A DNA stretch of 64,000 nt from contig NZ_FTPS01000002.1 in assembly GCF_900156525.1 (NCBI RefSeq), positions 105,745-169,744 on the forward strand. The letters run 5' to 3'. Position numbers and translations under genes: made by a program. Each line of letters starts with the position of its first letter. Within the stretch, counting starts at the first letter, position 1. Positions 55,439 through 63,860 of this stretch are shown piece by piece. Origin of the DNA: Pontibaca methylaminivorans (lineage in GTDB: Bacteria; Pseudomonadota; Alphaproteobacteria; Rhodobacterales; Rhodobacteraceae). The notes beneath the pieces were generated by a model, which did not search any database, had not been told where the DNA came from, and worked only from the letters and a program-made list of their open reading frames with translations.

Positions 55439-56449
55439 TTAACCGGCCTGCTTGCGCAGCCAGCCGAGAAAGGCCGCATCGGCGCTGCGCAGGCGCGGCC
55501 CCCCCGTGCGCGCCCAGACCCCGCGCCATTCGGCCGCAAGGCTGTGCACATCCGCGCCGGGCATGAGGGCGCGCGCCTGGTCCAGAGCGGATTCGCTCAG
55601 CACCGGCGGCGGGGTCTCGATCAAGGCCTCGCGGCGGGTAACGCGGATCAGATCCCCCGGTTCCTCGGCAAGGGTATAATCGGGCAGGTTCTGTTCCTCG
55701 ATCATGTCGCGCATCATTCGGCGGAACACGCGCCGCGGCGAGGTGGAGCCCGATTTCTTCAGCAATGTGTCGACCGAGACCCGCCAGCTGTCCTGCCGGC
55801 CGCAATGCTTGCGCGCAAGTTCATAGATGCGCCGCTCGAGCGGCTTGCGCAGGCGGAAGTAATCGCGCGACAGGGTCAGCACCGCCTTGCCCAGCACCGC
55901 GCGATACAGCCATTCCGAAAGCGTCACCGCCACGCTCACCATGCGCCCGCCGCGGGTGCGGCGCACGATCTCCCAGGATTCGATCAGGCCGAAGCCGCTC
56001 GTGGTCTCGGTCTCGCCGGTGACGATATTGGTGGTGATGCGGGTGCCGGCGAGGCGTTCGAAGGCGTCGCGCAGGCGGCGGTAGGAATCGCCCGAGGTCT
56101 CGCGGTTGGTGGCGACCAGCAGGTCATGGGCCTTGAGCTGCAGCCGCCGCGACACCCGCCGCCCGGCGTTCAGCGCCGCCATCAGCTGGCTGATGCAGAA
56201 GATCAGGATATCCTTGTCGTGGATCGTGGCCAGCCCGCGCACCGAGGGGGTGACGGTGATCCCGACCCCGTTGTGCTCATAGGAGAGGATGCGCCGGTCG
56301 GGGCGGGTCGCGAGCGAGAACAGCGGATGTTCCATGCTGGCGATGTCGTCCTTGGGGATCGCGCCGAAAATATCGCAGAGGAAGAAATCCCCCCGCGCAT
56401 GACCGGGCAACAGTCCCCCCGCCCGATCCGCAACCGCCGTCCTGCCCAT
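55439..56449 (-). CDS. repA: replication initiator protein A (RPA type)
   Basis: A plasmid initiator with the conserved N-terminal block GDFFLCDIFGAIPKDDIASM, followed by EHPLFSLATRPDRRILSYEH and DILIFCISQLMAALNAGRRV, and winged-helix-like segments RRIYELARKHCGRQDSW and LLKKSGSTSPRRVFRRMMRD. This is the RepA (PF10134-type) initiator of alphaproteobacterial plasmids and chromids. The ATG at 56449 gives 336 residues; the frame is open to TTG 56542 (367 residues), but that start has no ribosome site and would cover a perfect DnaA box. It is divergent from parAB across the likely origin. Confidence 0.92.
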   Translation of the reverse strand: MGRTAVADRAGGLLPGHARGDFFLCDIFGAIPKDDIASMEHPLFSLATRPDRRILSYEHNGVGITVTPSVRGLATIHDKDILIFCISQLMAALNAGRRVSRRLQLKAHDLLVATNRETSGDSYRRLRDAFERLAGTRITTNIVTGETETTSGFGLIESWEIVRRTRGGRMVSVAVTLSEWLYRAVLGKAVLTLSRDYFRLRKPLERRIYELARKHCGRQDSWRVSVDTLLKKSGSTSPRRVFRRMMRDMIEEQNLPDYTLAEEPGDLIRVTRREALIETPPPVLSESALDQARALMPGADVHSLAAEWRGVWARTGGPRLRSADAAFLGWLRKQAG

Positions 56450-56896
56450 GCCGCCCTGCCCGTTCCGTTCCCGCTTCGGGGCGGGAATCGCTTTCGTGGT
56501 TTCGATGACACCGACCCTAGAGTTATCCACATCGGCTGACAACGGTCGGGCGGGTTGCGGATCGTGGGATCGGAGTCACCTGATCGGGGTTCGGGAATCA
56601 TTCTTTCGGGGGTTCAGAGTCACCCAAGGCCCCAAAATCCGCCCCAAGCCCCTGCAGCACCGGGCTTTTCAGGACAGCATCCGGTGCCCTAACTATAAAT
56701 AACACGAATCTAACAGGGAAATTTTTTCCCGCCTGCCCCGGCAGGGCCACCACAGCCGCCCCCGCGCCTGCTGCAAGTGCCGGATCGGCAAAGAAAAACA
56801 GGATGGGAGTCACGCTTTTGCTTCCATATGCTGCCTTTCGTGATATAAGGGTCGAAACGCGATACCTGACCGAATATCCGGGAACAGAGCAGCAGC
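56450..56896. other. probable replication origin region
   Basis: Between the divergent initiator and parA genes lie a perfect DnaA box (56523-56531), GAGTCAC repeated at 56573, 56617 and 56807, an AT-rich patch (56693-56730, CTATAAATAACAC), and two inverted repeats, GGGAAATTTTTTCCC (56716-56730) and CCTGCCCCGGCAGG (56732-56745). This set is what a plasmid origin and its initiator sites would look like. No gene is seen. Confidence 0.6.
56523..56531 (+). promoter_or_regulatory. DnaA box
   Basis: TTATCCACA matches the consensus DnaA box exactly. It lies between the preferred initiator start (56449) and parA, inside the probable origin. Confidence 0.65.
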
Positions 56897-58297
56897 ATGA
56901 AGAACCGAGAGAGCCCGCCCTATTTCAATATCGACCCGGATGCGGCGCTGGCCGAACTGGGCGCCCCGACCGACACGGCGGGCTTTGCCGCAATCGCCGG
57001 GGCCTGCGCCGAGGGGCGCAACGATCTGGCCGGGCGCGGGCTGAACGAGGCCGGGCGCAAGGCGCTGCGGCTGTTTTCGACCTGGGAAATCACCCGCTAC
57101 CTGATCCCGGTCGCCCAGGCCCATTTCCGCCGCGTGCTGCGCGCCAATCCCGACCTGCCCCAGGGCCACAGCGAGACCCCGGGCGGCGCCAAGTGGTTCA
57201 CCCTGGACGAGGTGCTGCTGCTGCGCGCCCATTTCGCGGCGCAGGGGTCGCGGGCCAAGGACTATCTGCCCTGGCGCCCCGAGGGGCTGCCGGCCAAGAT
57301 GGTGGCGGTCGCGAATTTCAAGGGCGGCGTCGGCAAGACCAGCACGACGGCGCATCTGGCCATGTCGGCGGCGCTCGACGGGTACCGGGTGCTGGTGATC
57401 GACCTTGATTCACAGGGCTCCATGACCTCGATCTTCGGCGGGCAGGTGGCGGATGAGTGGCAGACCGCCTTTCCGCTGCTGGCGCGCCATTACGGCGAAT
57501 ATCTGCGCGCCGAGAACCAGCGCCGGCTGGACCGGGGCGAGGCGCCGCAGCCGCTGGACGAGGCGCTCGATGCCGCGCTCGGGATGCGCGCGGGGGACGT
57601 GATCCAGACCACCCACTGGCCCAATATCGACCTGATCGGGGCGCAGCTGAACCTTTACTGGGCCGAGTTCCAGATCCCGGTCTGGCGCATGGCGGCGCGG
57701 GGCTGGAAGCTCTGGGATGCGCTGGCCGAGCGGCTCGCGGCCGACGGGGTGCTGGCGGACTATGACCTTGTCTTCATCGACACGCCCCCGGCGCTTGGTT
57801 ACCTGACCATCAACGGGCTGGCGGCGGCGGATATCCTGCTCGTGCCGCTTGGCGCGTCCTTTCTCGAATTCGATTCGACCGGGCGGTTCTTCGACATGTT
57901 GCATTCGACCTTCGCCAGCATCGAGGAGGGCGAAAACATTGCCGCCCGCGCCCTTGGCCGCCCGGGGATCGCCTTTGAATGGGATGCGGTGCGCGCGGTG
58001 ATCACCCGCTATGACGCCGTCCAGCAGGGCGAGATGGCGGCGCTGATCCAGGCCTATCTCGGGCCGACCCTGTCGCCGCACCGCCAGGATTTCACCGCCC
58101 TGATCGGCCAGGCGGGCGAACAGGTCGCCGGCATCTACGAGGCCGATTACCGCGATTTCAACCGCGAGACCTATGCGCGGGGCCGCGAGACCTTTGATGA
58201 AACCTATGCCGCCTTCAAGCGCCTCCTGCTCGGCATCTGGCGGCGCGACCAGATCGCCGCCGATGCCGACACCGCGGCGCAAGCAACAGGAACCTGA
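56897..58297 (+). CDS. parA: plasmid partition ATPase ParA/RepA-type
   Basis: A 466-residue partition ATPase with an N-terminal helix-turn-helix-type region (about 45-130) and the deviant Walker A FKGGVGKTST at 141-150, then VLVIDLDSQGSMTSIFGG and the switch VFIDTPPALGYLTI. The length with N-terminal DNA-binding part is that of P1-ParA/RepA-like partition proteins that also repress their own operon. It is 2 bases from parB and starts the partition operon opposite the initiator gene. Confidence 0.95.
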   Translation: MKNRESPPYFNIDPDAALAELGAPTDTAGFAAIAGACAEGRNDLAGRGLNEAGRKALRLFSTWEITRYLIPVAQAHFRRVLRANPDLPQGHSETPGGAKWFTLDEVLLLRAHFAAQGSRAKDYLPWRPEGLPAKMVAVANFKGGVGKTSTTAHLAMSAALDGYRVLVIDLDSQGSMTSIFGGQVADEWQTAFPLLARHYGEYLRAENQRRLDRGEAPQPLDEALDAALGMRAGDVIQTTHWPNIDLIGAQLNLYWAEFQIPVWRMAARGWKLWDALAERLAADGVLADYDLVFIDTPPALGYLTINGLAAADILLVPLGASFLEFDSTGRFFDMLHSTFASIEEGENIAARALGRPGIAFEWDAVRAVITRYDAVQQGEMAALIQAYLGPTLSPHRQDFTALIGQAGEQVAGIYEADYRDFNRETYARGRETFDETYAAFKRLLLGIWRRDQIAADADTAAQATGT

Positions 58298-58299
58298 CC

Positions 58300-59445
58300 A
58301 TGGCCCGACGCAAGCGCCTTTCCCCCGCCCGGCCCGGCGGCAGCGGCACCCCGGAGGGGGCTGATGCCCCTGCCCTGCATCGGGGGCTCGGCCCCGCCCC
58401 GATCGCGCAGGTCGCGGGCGAGGCCGCCGCCAGCGCCGCGCTCGCCGAACTCGCCGGGGCGCTGGACGACGCCCGCGAATCGGGGCGGCTGATCGAGGAA
58501 ATCCCGCTCTCGGCGGTAGATGTGCATTACCTGATGCGCGACCGGATCGAGCAGGACGAGGAAGAGATGCAGGCGCTCATGGCCTCGCTGCGGGCCCGGG
58601 GCCAGCAGACCGCGATCGAGGTGGTGGCGCTCGAGCGGCCCGGGGGTGGCGGGGTGCAGGGGAAAACCCATGGGCTCGTGTCCGGCTGGCGGCGGGTGAG
58701 CGCGCTCGAGCGGCTCTATCGCGAGACGGATGATCCCCGCTTTGCCCATGTGCGCGCGATCACCATCGCCCCGGGAAATGCGCGGGACGCCTATGTGGCG
58801 ATGGTCGAAGAGAACGAGATCCGCGTCAATCTCAGCCTCTACGAGCGCGCCCGCATCGCCATCCGCGCCATGCAGCAGGATCTTTACGAGACCGAGCGCG
58901 CCGCGCTCCAGGGGCTGTTCGGCGCGACCACGCGCTCGAAACGCTCCAAGATCGGCAGTTTCATCCCCGTGGTCGAGGCGCTCGATTCCGTGCTGCGCCA
59001 CCCGACCGCGATCAGCGAACGGCTGGGGCTTGCGCTGTCGCGGGCGCTCGCGGCGGATCCGGGCGCGGGCGAGCATCTGCGCCGCATCCTGCGCATGGCG
59101 CCGCCCGAGGGGGCAGAGGCCGAGATGCGGGCGCTTGGCGATGCGCTTGAGGAGCTGCAAAGGCCGGACGGAACGGAGCGGGACGGATCCGGACAGGATG
59201 CTGCCCGGGCGACACCGCCGCCCGCCCCCGGGACAGCCGCCCCGGCGGGTCCGCGTCCGCGCCTGCGCTCGACCGGGCCGGATATGGCCGCGGGCGAGCG
59301 CGTGAACACGACCCCCCTGCCCGGCCTCACCCTCGGCTTTACCGCCAGCCGCAACCGGATCGAGATCACGGGGGCCCCGGTCACGCAGGAGCTTTACGAG
59401 GCGCTTGAGGACTGGCTCAGGGCACAAAGAAAAAGGTCACAGTAG
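58300..59445 (+). CDS. parB: partition DNA-binding protein ParB
   Basis: A 381-residue ParB-type protein: IPLSAVDVHYLMRDRIEQDE and SLRARGQQTAIEVV are the ParB N-terminal (CTPase-like) segment, GLVSGWRRVSALERLYRE follows, and VEENEIRVNLSLYERARIA with a helix-turn-helix (about 185-230) binds the centromere. The GxRR-type segment is present as SGWRRVSAL. A Pro/Ala linker (about 295-330) precedes the dimerisation tail. A 22-bp palindrome, the likely parS, lies 7 bases after its stop. Confidence 0.93.
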   Translation: MARRKRLSPARPGGSGTPEGADAPALHRGLGPAPIAQVAGEAAASAALAELAGALDDARESGRLIEEIPLSAVDVHYLMRDRIEQDEEEMQALMASLRARGQQTAIEVVALERPGGGGVQGKTHGLVSGWRRVSALERLYRETDDPRFAHVRAITIAPGNARDAYVAMVEENEIRVNLSLYERARIAIRAMQQDLYETERAALQGLFGATTRSKRSKIGSFIPVVEALDSVLRHPTAISERLGLALSRALAADPGAGEHLRRILRMAPPEGAEAEMRALGDALEELQRPDGTERDGSGQDAARATPPPAPGTAAPAGPRPRLRSTGPDMAAGERVNTTPLPGLTLGFTASRNRIEITGAPVTQELYEALEDWLRAQRKRSQ

Positions 59446-59452
59446 TTGCCCC

Positions 59453-59474
59453 ATTGTTTCGCGCGCGAAACAAT
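59453..59474. repeat. parS centromere candidate (22-bp perfect palindrome)
   Basis: Bases 59453-59474 form a perfect 22-bp palindrome with core GTTTCGCGCGCGAAAC. The core fits GTTNNNNGCNNNNAAC, the pattern described for alphaproteobacterial plasmid parS sites. It lies just behind parB, a usual place for a centromere of this partition type. Confidence 0.75.
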
Positions 59475-59571
59475 ACGACAGCAAAGCTGACCTTGTTTTT
59501 CCGCAATCAGGGCGCAATTGACTTGTCCGGGCTTTTATGTGCCTAGCCGGGCCAGTCGTCAGGAGTGACAT

Positions 59572-60594
59572 GTGAACCCGCCTTCCGCCAGTCTCGTTGC
59601 CGTGGTGGTGACGCATAACCGCCTTGCGCATCTGCGCCGGACGCTCGGGCGGCTGCTCGACTCCGGGCCGGACATGCTCACGGCGGTGCTGGTGGTCGAC
59701 AACGCGAGCAGCGACGGCACCGGGGACTGGCTCGCGGAGCCGGAGGATCCCCGCCTCGAGGTGGTGACGAGCCCGCGCAACCTCGGCGGCGCCGGCGGGT
59801 TCGAGCTGGCCATGCGTGAGGCGGTGGCGCGGTTTGATCCCGACTGGATCCTGCTCATGGATGACGACGGCCGCCCCGAACCCGGGGCGCTCGCGGTGTT
59901 CCACGCAGGCGACCGCAGCGGCTGGGACGCATGGGCGGCGGCGGTGCGTCACCCCGACGGGCGGATCTGCGACATCAACCGCCCCTCGATCAATCCGTTC
60001 TGGAACCGCGCCGCCTTCCTGCGCACGCTTCGGGGAGGGGGGCGCGAGGGGTTCCACCTCGGCCCCGCGGATTACGAGGGAACGGCGCTCAGGGCGGTGG
60101 ACGGGGTTTCCTTCGTCGGGCTATTCCTGTCGCGGGCGGCGGTCCTGCGGGCCGGCTATCCCGACGGGCGGCTGTTCGTCTATGGCGATGACGTGCTTTA
60201 CACTCTGCACCTGCGCCGCCTCGGCGGGCGCATCGCATTCGACCCGGCGCTGCGCTTCGAGCATGACTTCTCGACCATACAGGCGCATGAGCGCCGCTTC
60301 CGTCTCTTGTGGAAAAGCTATTACCACCATCGCAACCTGCTGATCGTCTATCGCGCGGCGGCGGGCTGGCTGTTCTGGCCGGCGCTGCTTGCGGTGCTGC
60401 CGAAATGGTTGCTCAAGATCCGCCACCATGGCGGCGAACGGCGGGTCTTTCTGCGCCTGATCACGCGCGCCATTCGCGACGGGCTGGCGCAGAGACTGGA
60501 TGCGACACACGAGGAGATCCTGGCACTGGCGCGCACCGGCTCCGAACCCGGGCCGGTCGAGGAAGGGTCGAAATCCGGGCCTGAAAAGGGCTGA
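59572..60594 (+). CDS. GT2 glycosyltransferase (rhamnosyl/galactofuranosyl-like)
   Basis: A 340-residue GT-A enzyme: VAVVVTHNRLAHLRRTLGRL (9-28), VDNASSDGTGDWL, the metal-binding DDD in ILLMDDDGRPEP, and FVGLFLSRAAVLRAGYPDGR plus GDDVLYTLHLRRLGG acceptor region. The pattern is like GlfT2/rhamnosyltransferase GT2 enzymes with a C-terminal amphipathic part. The GTG at 59572 has AGGAGTGAC upstream. Transfer of rhamnose from the dTDP-rhamnose made nearby is plausible. Confidence 0.9.
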   Translation: MNPPSASLVAVVVTHNRLAHLRRTLGRLLDSGPDMLTAVLVVDNASSDGTGDWLAEPEDPRLEVVTSPRNLGGAGGFELAMREAVARFDPDWILLMDDDGRPEPGALAVFHAGDRSGWDAWAAAVRHPDGRICDINRPSINPFWNRAAFLRTLRGGGREGFHLGPADYEGTALRAVDGVSFVGLFLSRAAVLRAGYPDGRLFVYGDDVLYTLHLRRLGGRIAFDPALRFEHDFSTIQAHERRFRLLWKSYYHHRNLLIVYRAAAGWLFWPALLAVLPKWLLKIRHHGGERRVFLRLITRAIRDGLAQRLDATHEEILALARTGSEPGPVEEGSKSGPEKG

Positions 60595-60633
60595 ATCCGG
60601 CCTGGATTCCGGGGCAGGCCCTGTTCGCGGCCT

Positions 60634-61485
60634 TCAGCGGATCAGGATCTCGCGGTGATAGCGGCCGAGCAGAACAAGCCCCATGACCAGGCTGACTAGT
60701 GCCACTGACAGCACGAAAAGATTGTTGACGTAATCAACTATATACATCGGATAGAAGCCGGAGCGAAATTCGCCGATCACGTGGATCAAGGGGTTGTACC
60801 AGAGAATCTCGCGCGCGAGCTGGGGCATGTCATCGTAAAGGAAGAATACTCCCGAGGCGATGAATAGGGGGCGCGTGATCACCGACCAGATCACTTCCCA
60901 GAGCGGAAATAGCCCCGAAATCGCGCAGTTCAGCACCCCGACCCCAAAGGCTAGCAGTAAAGCCAGTAGGCCTGCCCTCAGGATCGGGATCATGTCGAGC
61001 ACGGCTTGTGTGTCGCTTAACACCAGGATGACGGTGATCAGGATCAGGGTGATAAATGTTGAGGTCAGGCTGTTGAGCAGGAACCGCGCCAGCACTGCAT
61101 CGACCCAGGTTACAGCCGGATATTGCAGAAGCGGTTTCGAAAACGAGATCGACCGCCCCACCATGTTTGCGACAGTGTTGAACATACCGTATGGCATATA
61201 ACCGGTCGCGTAGAACAGCATGAAGCTGGTTCCGATCGGCGGGGTGCGCAGGATCAACGCGAAACCGATGCTGAGCACCATGATGGCTGCGAGGGGCTCG
61301 ATGATGCTCCAGATATATCCGCCCGGAGTCTTGCCATAGCGCGTGGACATCTCGCGCAGGAGCAGCGCCGCGATCACGCGCATAGTGGCGAAGCTGCGGG
61401 CCGGGCGGTGCTCTGGGCACGGCGCCATGGCGGACGCATTTTCATGGGACGGGGAATCAGCAGTGGGAGAGGCAGGCTCTGACAT
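60634..61485 (-). CDS. kpsM: polysaccharide ABC exporter permease KpsM-like
   Basis: A 283-residue ABC-2 permease with six hydrophobic helices and the KpsM pattern LLLREMSTRYGKTPGGYIWSIIEPLAAIM and the C-terminal YNPLIHVIGEFRSGFYPMY. It forms the inner-membrane channel for capsular polysaccharide with the KpsT ATPase encoded at 63.1 kb. ATG 61485 follows the family start; longer frames upstream add non-family sequence. It is divergent from kpsE-kpsT. Confidence 0.9.
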   Translation of the reverse strand: MSEPASPTADSPSHENASAMAPCPEHRPARSFATMRVIAALLLREMSTRYGKTPGGYIWSIIEPLAAIMVLSIGFALILRTPPIGTSFMLFYATGYMPYGMFNTVANMVGRSISFSKPLLQYPAVTWVDAVLARFLLNSLTSTFITLILITVILVLSDTQAVLDMIPILRAGLLALLLAFGVGVLNCAISGLFPLWEVIWSVITRPLFIASGVFFLYDDMPQLAREILWYNPLIHVIGEFRSGFYPMYIVDYVNNLFVLSVALVSLVMGLVLLGRYHREILIR

Positions 61486-61618
61486 GGGGGATTCGGTAAG
61501 AGATTTCAGAACAGATGTTTGGGTTTCGGGATTATAGCCGCGCGGGCGATGCTGGTATTTGCCCGCGCGACTATGTAAGAAACGCCGGAGAAGTTCAAAC
61601 GGCCTCGTGCTGGAGCGC

Positions 61619-63055
61619 ATGCGCATGGATGGCAAGTCCGACACTTCCGCTGGCGCCGCCGCCGGCGGCACCGATGGTGGTCTCGCCAGACGGGGCGCAG
61701 ACGACCCCCGGGAGCCCGGCGCGGGCAATCCCCGCCGCCCCGCGGCGCAGCCGCCCGCCGGCGAGAGGCCCGGGCGGAAACCCGCCCGCAAGCCCGGCCT
61801 GAAGGCGACTGTCCGGGATCGGCTGAAACCGGCGGACCAATTGCCCAACCGGCCGGGGGCGGAAAGCGCCCGCGCCCTTGGCAGCCGAGCGGCGCGGGCC
61901 GGGGCGCTCCTAGTGCGCCCGTTAGCTAAGCGCGCCCGAATGCAGACCCGCCACCGCGGGCTCGTCGGCAGCTTCCTGGCCCTCGTGATGGTGCCGCTAT
62001 TTCTGGTGATGCTTTATCTCGGGCTGCTTTCGGTCGATCAATACAGTTCCACCGCTGGCTTCGCGGTGCGCCAGGAAAACGCCGCCTCGGGTTCGGATCT
62101 CGTCGGTGGACTGGCGCAGTTCGCCGGCGGCAGCGGGATCGCCACCGACAGCGACATCCTTTATGCCTTCATCCAGAGCCAGGAAATGGTCACTGCGGTG
62201 AACCAACAGGTCGATTTGCGCGAGCATTATACACAGAACTGGCCGCGCGATTTCGCCTTTGCGCTCTGGCCCCGCTCCACGCTCGAGGATCTGATCTGGT
62301 ACTGGCGCCGGGTGGTGCGGCTGGCTTATGATAGTTCGAGCGGACTGACTGAAATCAAAGTTCTGGCTTATGATCCCGATACAGCGCAAAAGATCGCCGG
62401 TATCATCGTCAATGAGAGCGAAAAGCGCATCAACGAACTGAGCGAGCAAGCGCGTGAGGATACGCTGCGCCATGCCCGCGCCGATGTGGAAGAGGCGCTC
62501 GAGCGGCTGCGCGGAGCCCGCGAGGCCATGACCGGCTTCCGCAGCCGCACTCAGATCGTCGATCCTGAGGCCGATATCCAGGGTCGCATGGGAGTGATGA
62601 ACAACCTCCAGCAGCAGCTGGCGGAGGCGCTGATCAGTTATGATCTTCTGCAGGGCACCACCCGCGAAGATGATCCGCGCATGGTCACCGCGCGTAAGCG
62701 AATCGACGTGATCCGCCAGCGTATCCGGATTGAGCGCCAGACTTTCGCTTCGGACAACACTGATACCGGCGGCTTAGGCAAGGATTACCCGAGCCTGATC
62801 TCGGAATACGAAAGTTTGAACTTGGATCGAGAGTTCGCCGAACAGGTCTATCGTGCCTCGCTCATGGCGCTCGAATCGGCTCGTGACGAGGCGATTCGCA
62901 ACAGCCGCTATCTTGCGGTCTACATCAAACCGACGCTCGCCGGATCCTCGCAATATCCGCGCCGCTGGCTGATCTTCCTGCTCACAGGGGTGTTCCTGCT
63001 GCTGGTCTGGGCGGTCGGGGCGCTGATCTATTACAGTATCCGCGACCGCAGCTGA
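61619..63055 (+). CDS. kpsE: capsule export inner-membrane protein KpsE-like
   Basis: A 478-residue membrane-periplasmic protein: a long basic, Pro/Ala-rich cytoplasmic start (to about 120), one helix (GSFLALVMVPLFLVMLYLGL), a periplasmic domain with coiled coil (ARADVEEALERLRGAREAM) and a second helix near the C-terminus (WLIFLLTGVFLLLVWAVGAL). SSTAGFAVRQEN and YTQNWPRDFAF are typical of KpsE/CtrB/BexC. It links the KpsMT pump to the outer-membrane exporter. The exact start (61607 GTG, 61619 or 61625 ATG) is uncertain. Confidence 0.88.
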   Translation: MRMDGKSDTSAGAAAGGTDGGLARRGADDPREPGAGNPRRPAAQPPAGERPGRKPARKPGLKATVRDRLKPADQLPNRPGAESARALGSRAARAGALLVRPLAKRARMQTRHRGLVGSFLALVMVPLFLVMLYLGLLSVDQYSSTAGFAVRQENAASGSDLVGGLAQFAGGSGIATDSDILYAFIQSQEMVTAVNQQVDLREHYTQNWPRDFAFALWPRSTLEDLIWYWRRVVRLAYDSSSGLTEIKVLAYDPDTAQKIAGIIVNESEKRINELSEQAREDTLRHARADVEEALERLRGAREAMTGFRSRTQIVDPEADIQGRMGVMNNLQQQLAEALISYDLLQGTTREDDPRMVTARKRIDVIRQRIRIERQTFASDNTDTGGLGKDYPSLISEYESLNLDREFAEQVYRASLMALESARDEAIRNSRYLAVYIKPTLAGSSQYPRRWLIFLLTGVFLLLVWAVGALIYYSIRDRS

Positions 63056-63118
63056 CACCCGCCGCCCGCGACGCCTGATCCGGCGGCACAAATCTGGCGT
63101 GCAAGAAGGGCCGGGCGC

Positions 63119-63772
63119 ATGATCCATTTCGAACATCTCACCAAAAGCTTCCGCATCCGCGGCGAACGCAAGCTGGTGATCGACGATCTGAACATGACTC
63201 TGCCCTCGGGGCGCTCACTGGCGCTGCTGGGGCGCAATGGGGCCGGGAAATCGACCCTGCTGCAATTGATCGCCGGCACCCTGCGCCCCGATCGCGGGCG
63301 GATTTGGTCCGACGGCAGCATCTCTTGGCCGGTCGGGTTCGGCGGGTCGTTCCACCGTGAATTGACGGGGGCGCAGAATGTGCGCTTCATCGCCCGCATC
63401 TACGGGGTGGATACCGACAGTCTGCTGGAATTCGTCGAGGATTTTACCGAGCTTGGGAAATATTTCCACATGCCGGTGCGCAGCTATTCAAGCGGCATGC
63501 GCTCGCGCCTCACCTTCGGCACTTCGATGGGGATCCATTTCGATACCTACTTGGTGGACGAGGTGACCGCCGTCGGCGATGCCTCCTTCAAGCGTAAGAG
63601 CAAGGCTGTGTTCCGCGAACGCATGAAGACCTCAAATGCGATCATGGTAAGCCATTCCATGAACCAGCTCCGTCAATTTTGTGACGCGGGGCTCGTGCTT
63701 GAACACGGGCGTATTAGCTATTTCGAGAATCTGGAGCAGGCGATCGAGCTCCATGAAAGGATGCTAGCATAG
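63119..63772 (+). CDS. kpsT: polysaccharide ABC exporter ATPase KpsT-like
   Basis: A 217-residue short ATPase of the capsule/O-antigen export class: Walker A LLGRNGAGKST (near 36-46), signature RSYSSGMRSRLTFG, and Walker B TYLVDEVTAVGD with the characteristic DEVTAVGD. Together with KpsM it drives export of the polysaccharide. The gene is 63 bases after kpsE and is followed by an unfinished gene-start-like segment and an IS element. Confidence 0.93.
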   Translation: MIHFEHLTKSFRIRGERKLVIDDLNMTLPSGRSLALLGRNGAGKSTLLQLIAGTLRPDRGRIWSDGSISWPVGFGGSFHRELTGAQNVRFIARIYGVDTDSLLEFVEDFTELGKYFHMPVRSYSSGMRSRLTFGTSMGIHFDTYLVDEVTAVGDASFKRKSKAVFRERMKTSNAIMVSHSMNQLRQFCDAGLVLEHGRISYFENLEQAIELHERMLA

Positions 63773-63860
63773 CGGCGCTACGAGCTACTCCCCAATGATT
63801 TTACCCGCTGAACAGCGCGGAGGAAAGAGCGGGTGCTATTGATGGAAAGCGTATCGAAGA
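63773..63860 (+). pseudogene. possible interrupted gene start after kpsT
   Basis: GGAGGAAAG is followed by GTG/ATG codons (GTGCTATTGATGGAAAGCGT) and an open frame that runs straight into the left end of the IS3-family element. This looks like the first codons of a further capsule gene cut by the insertion. The fragment is too short to identify. Confidence 0.35.
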
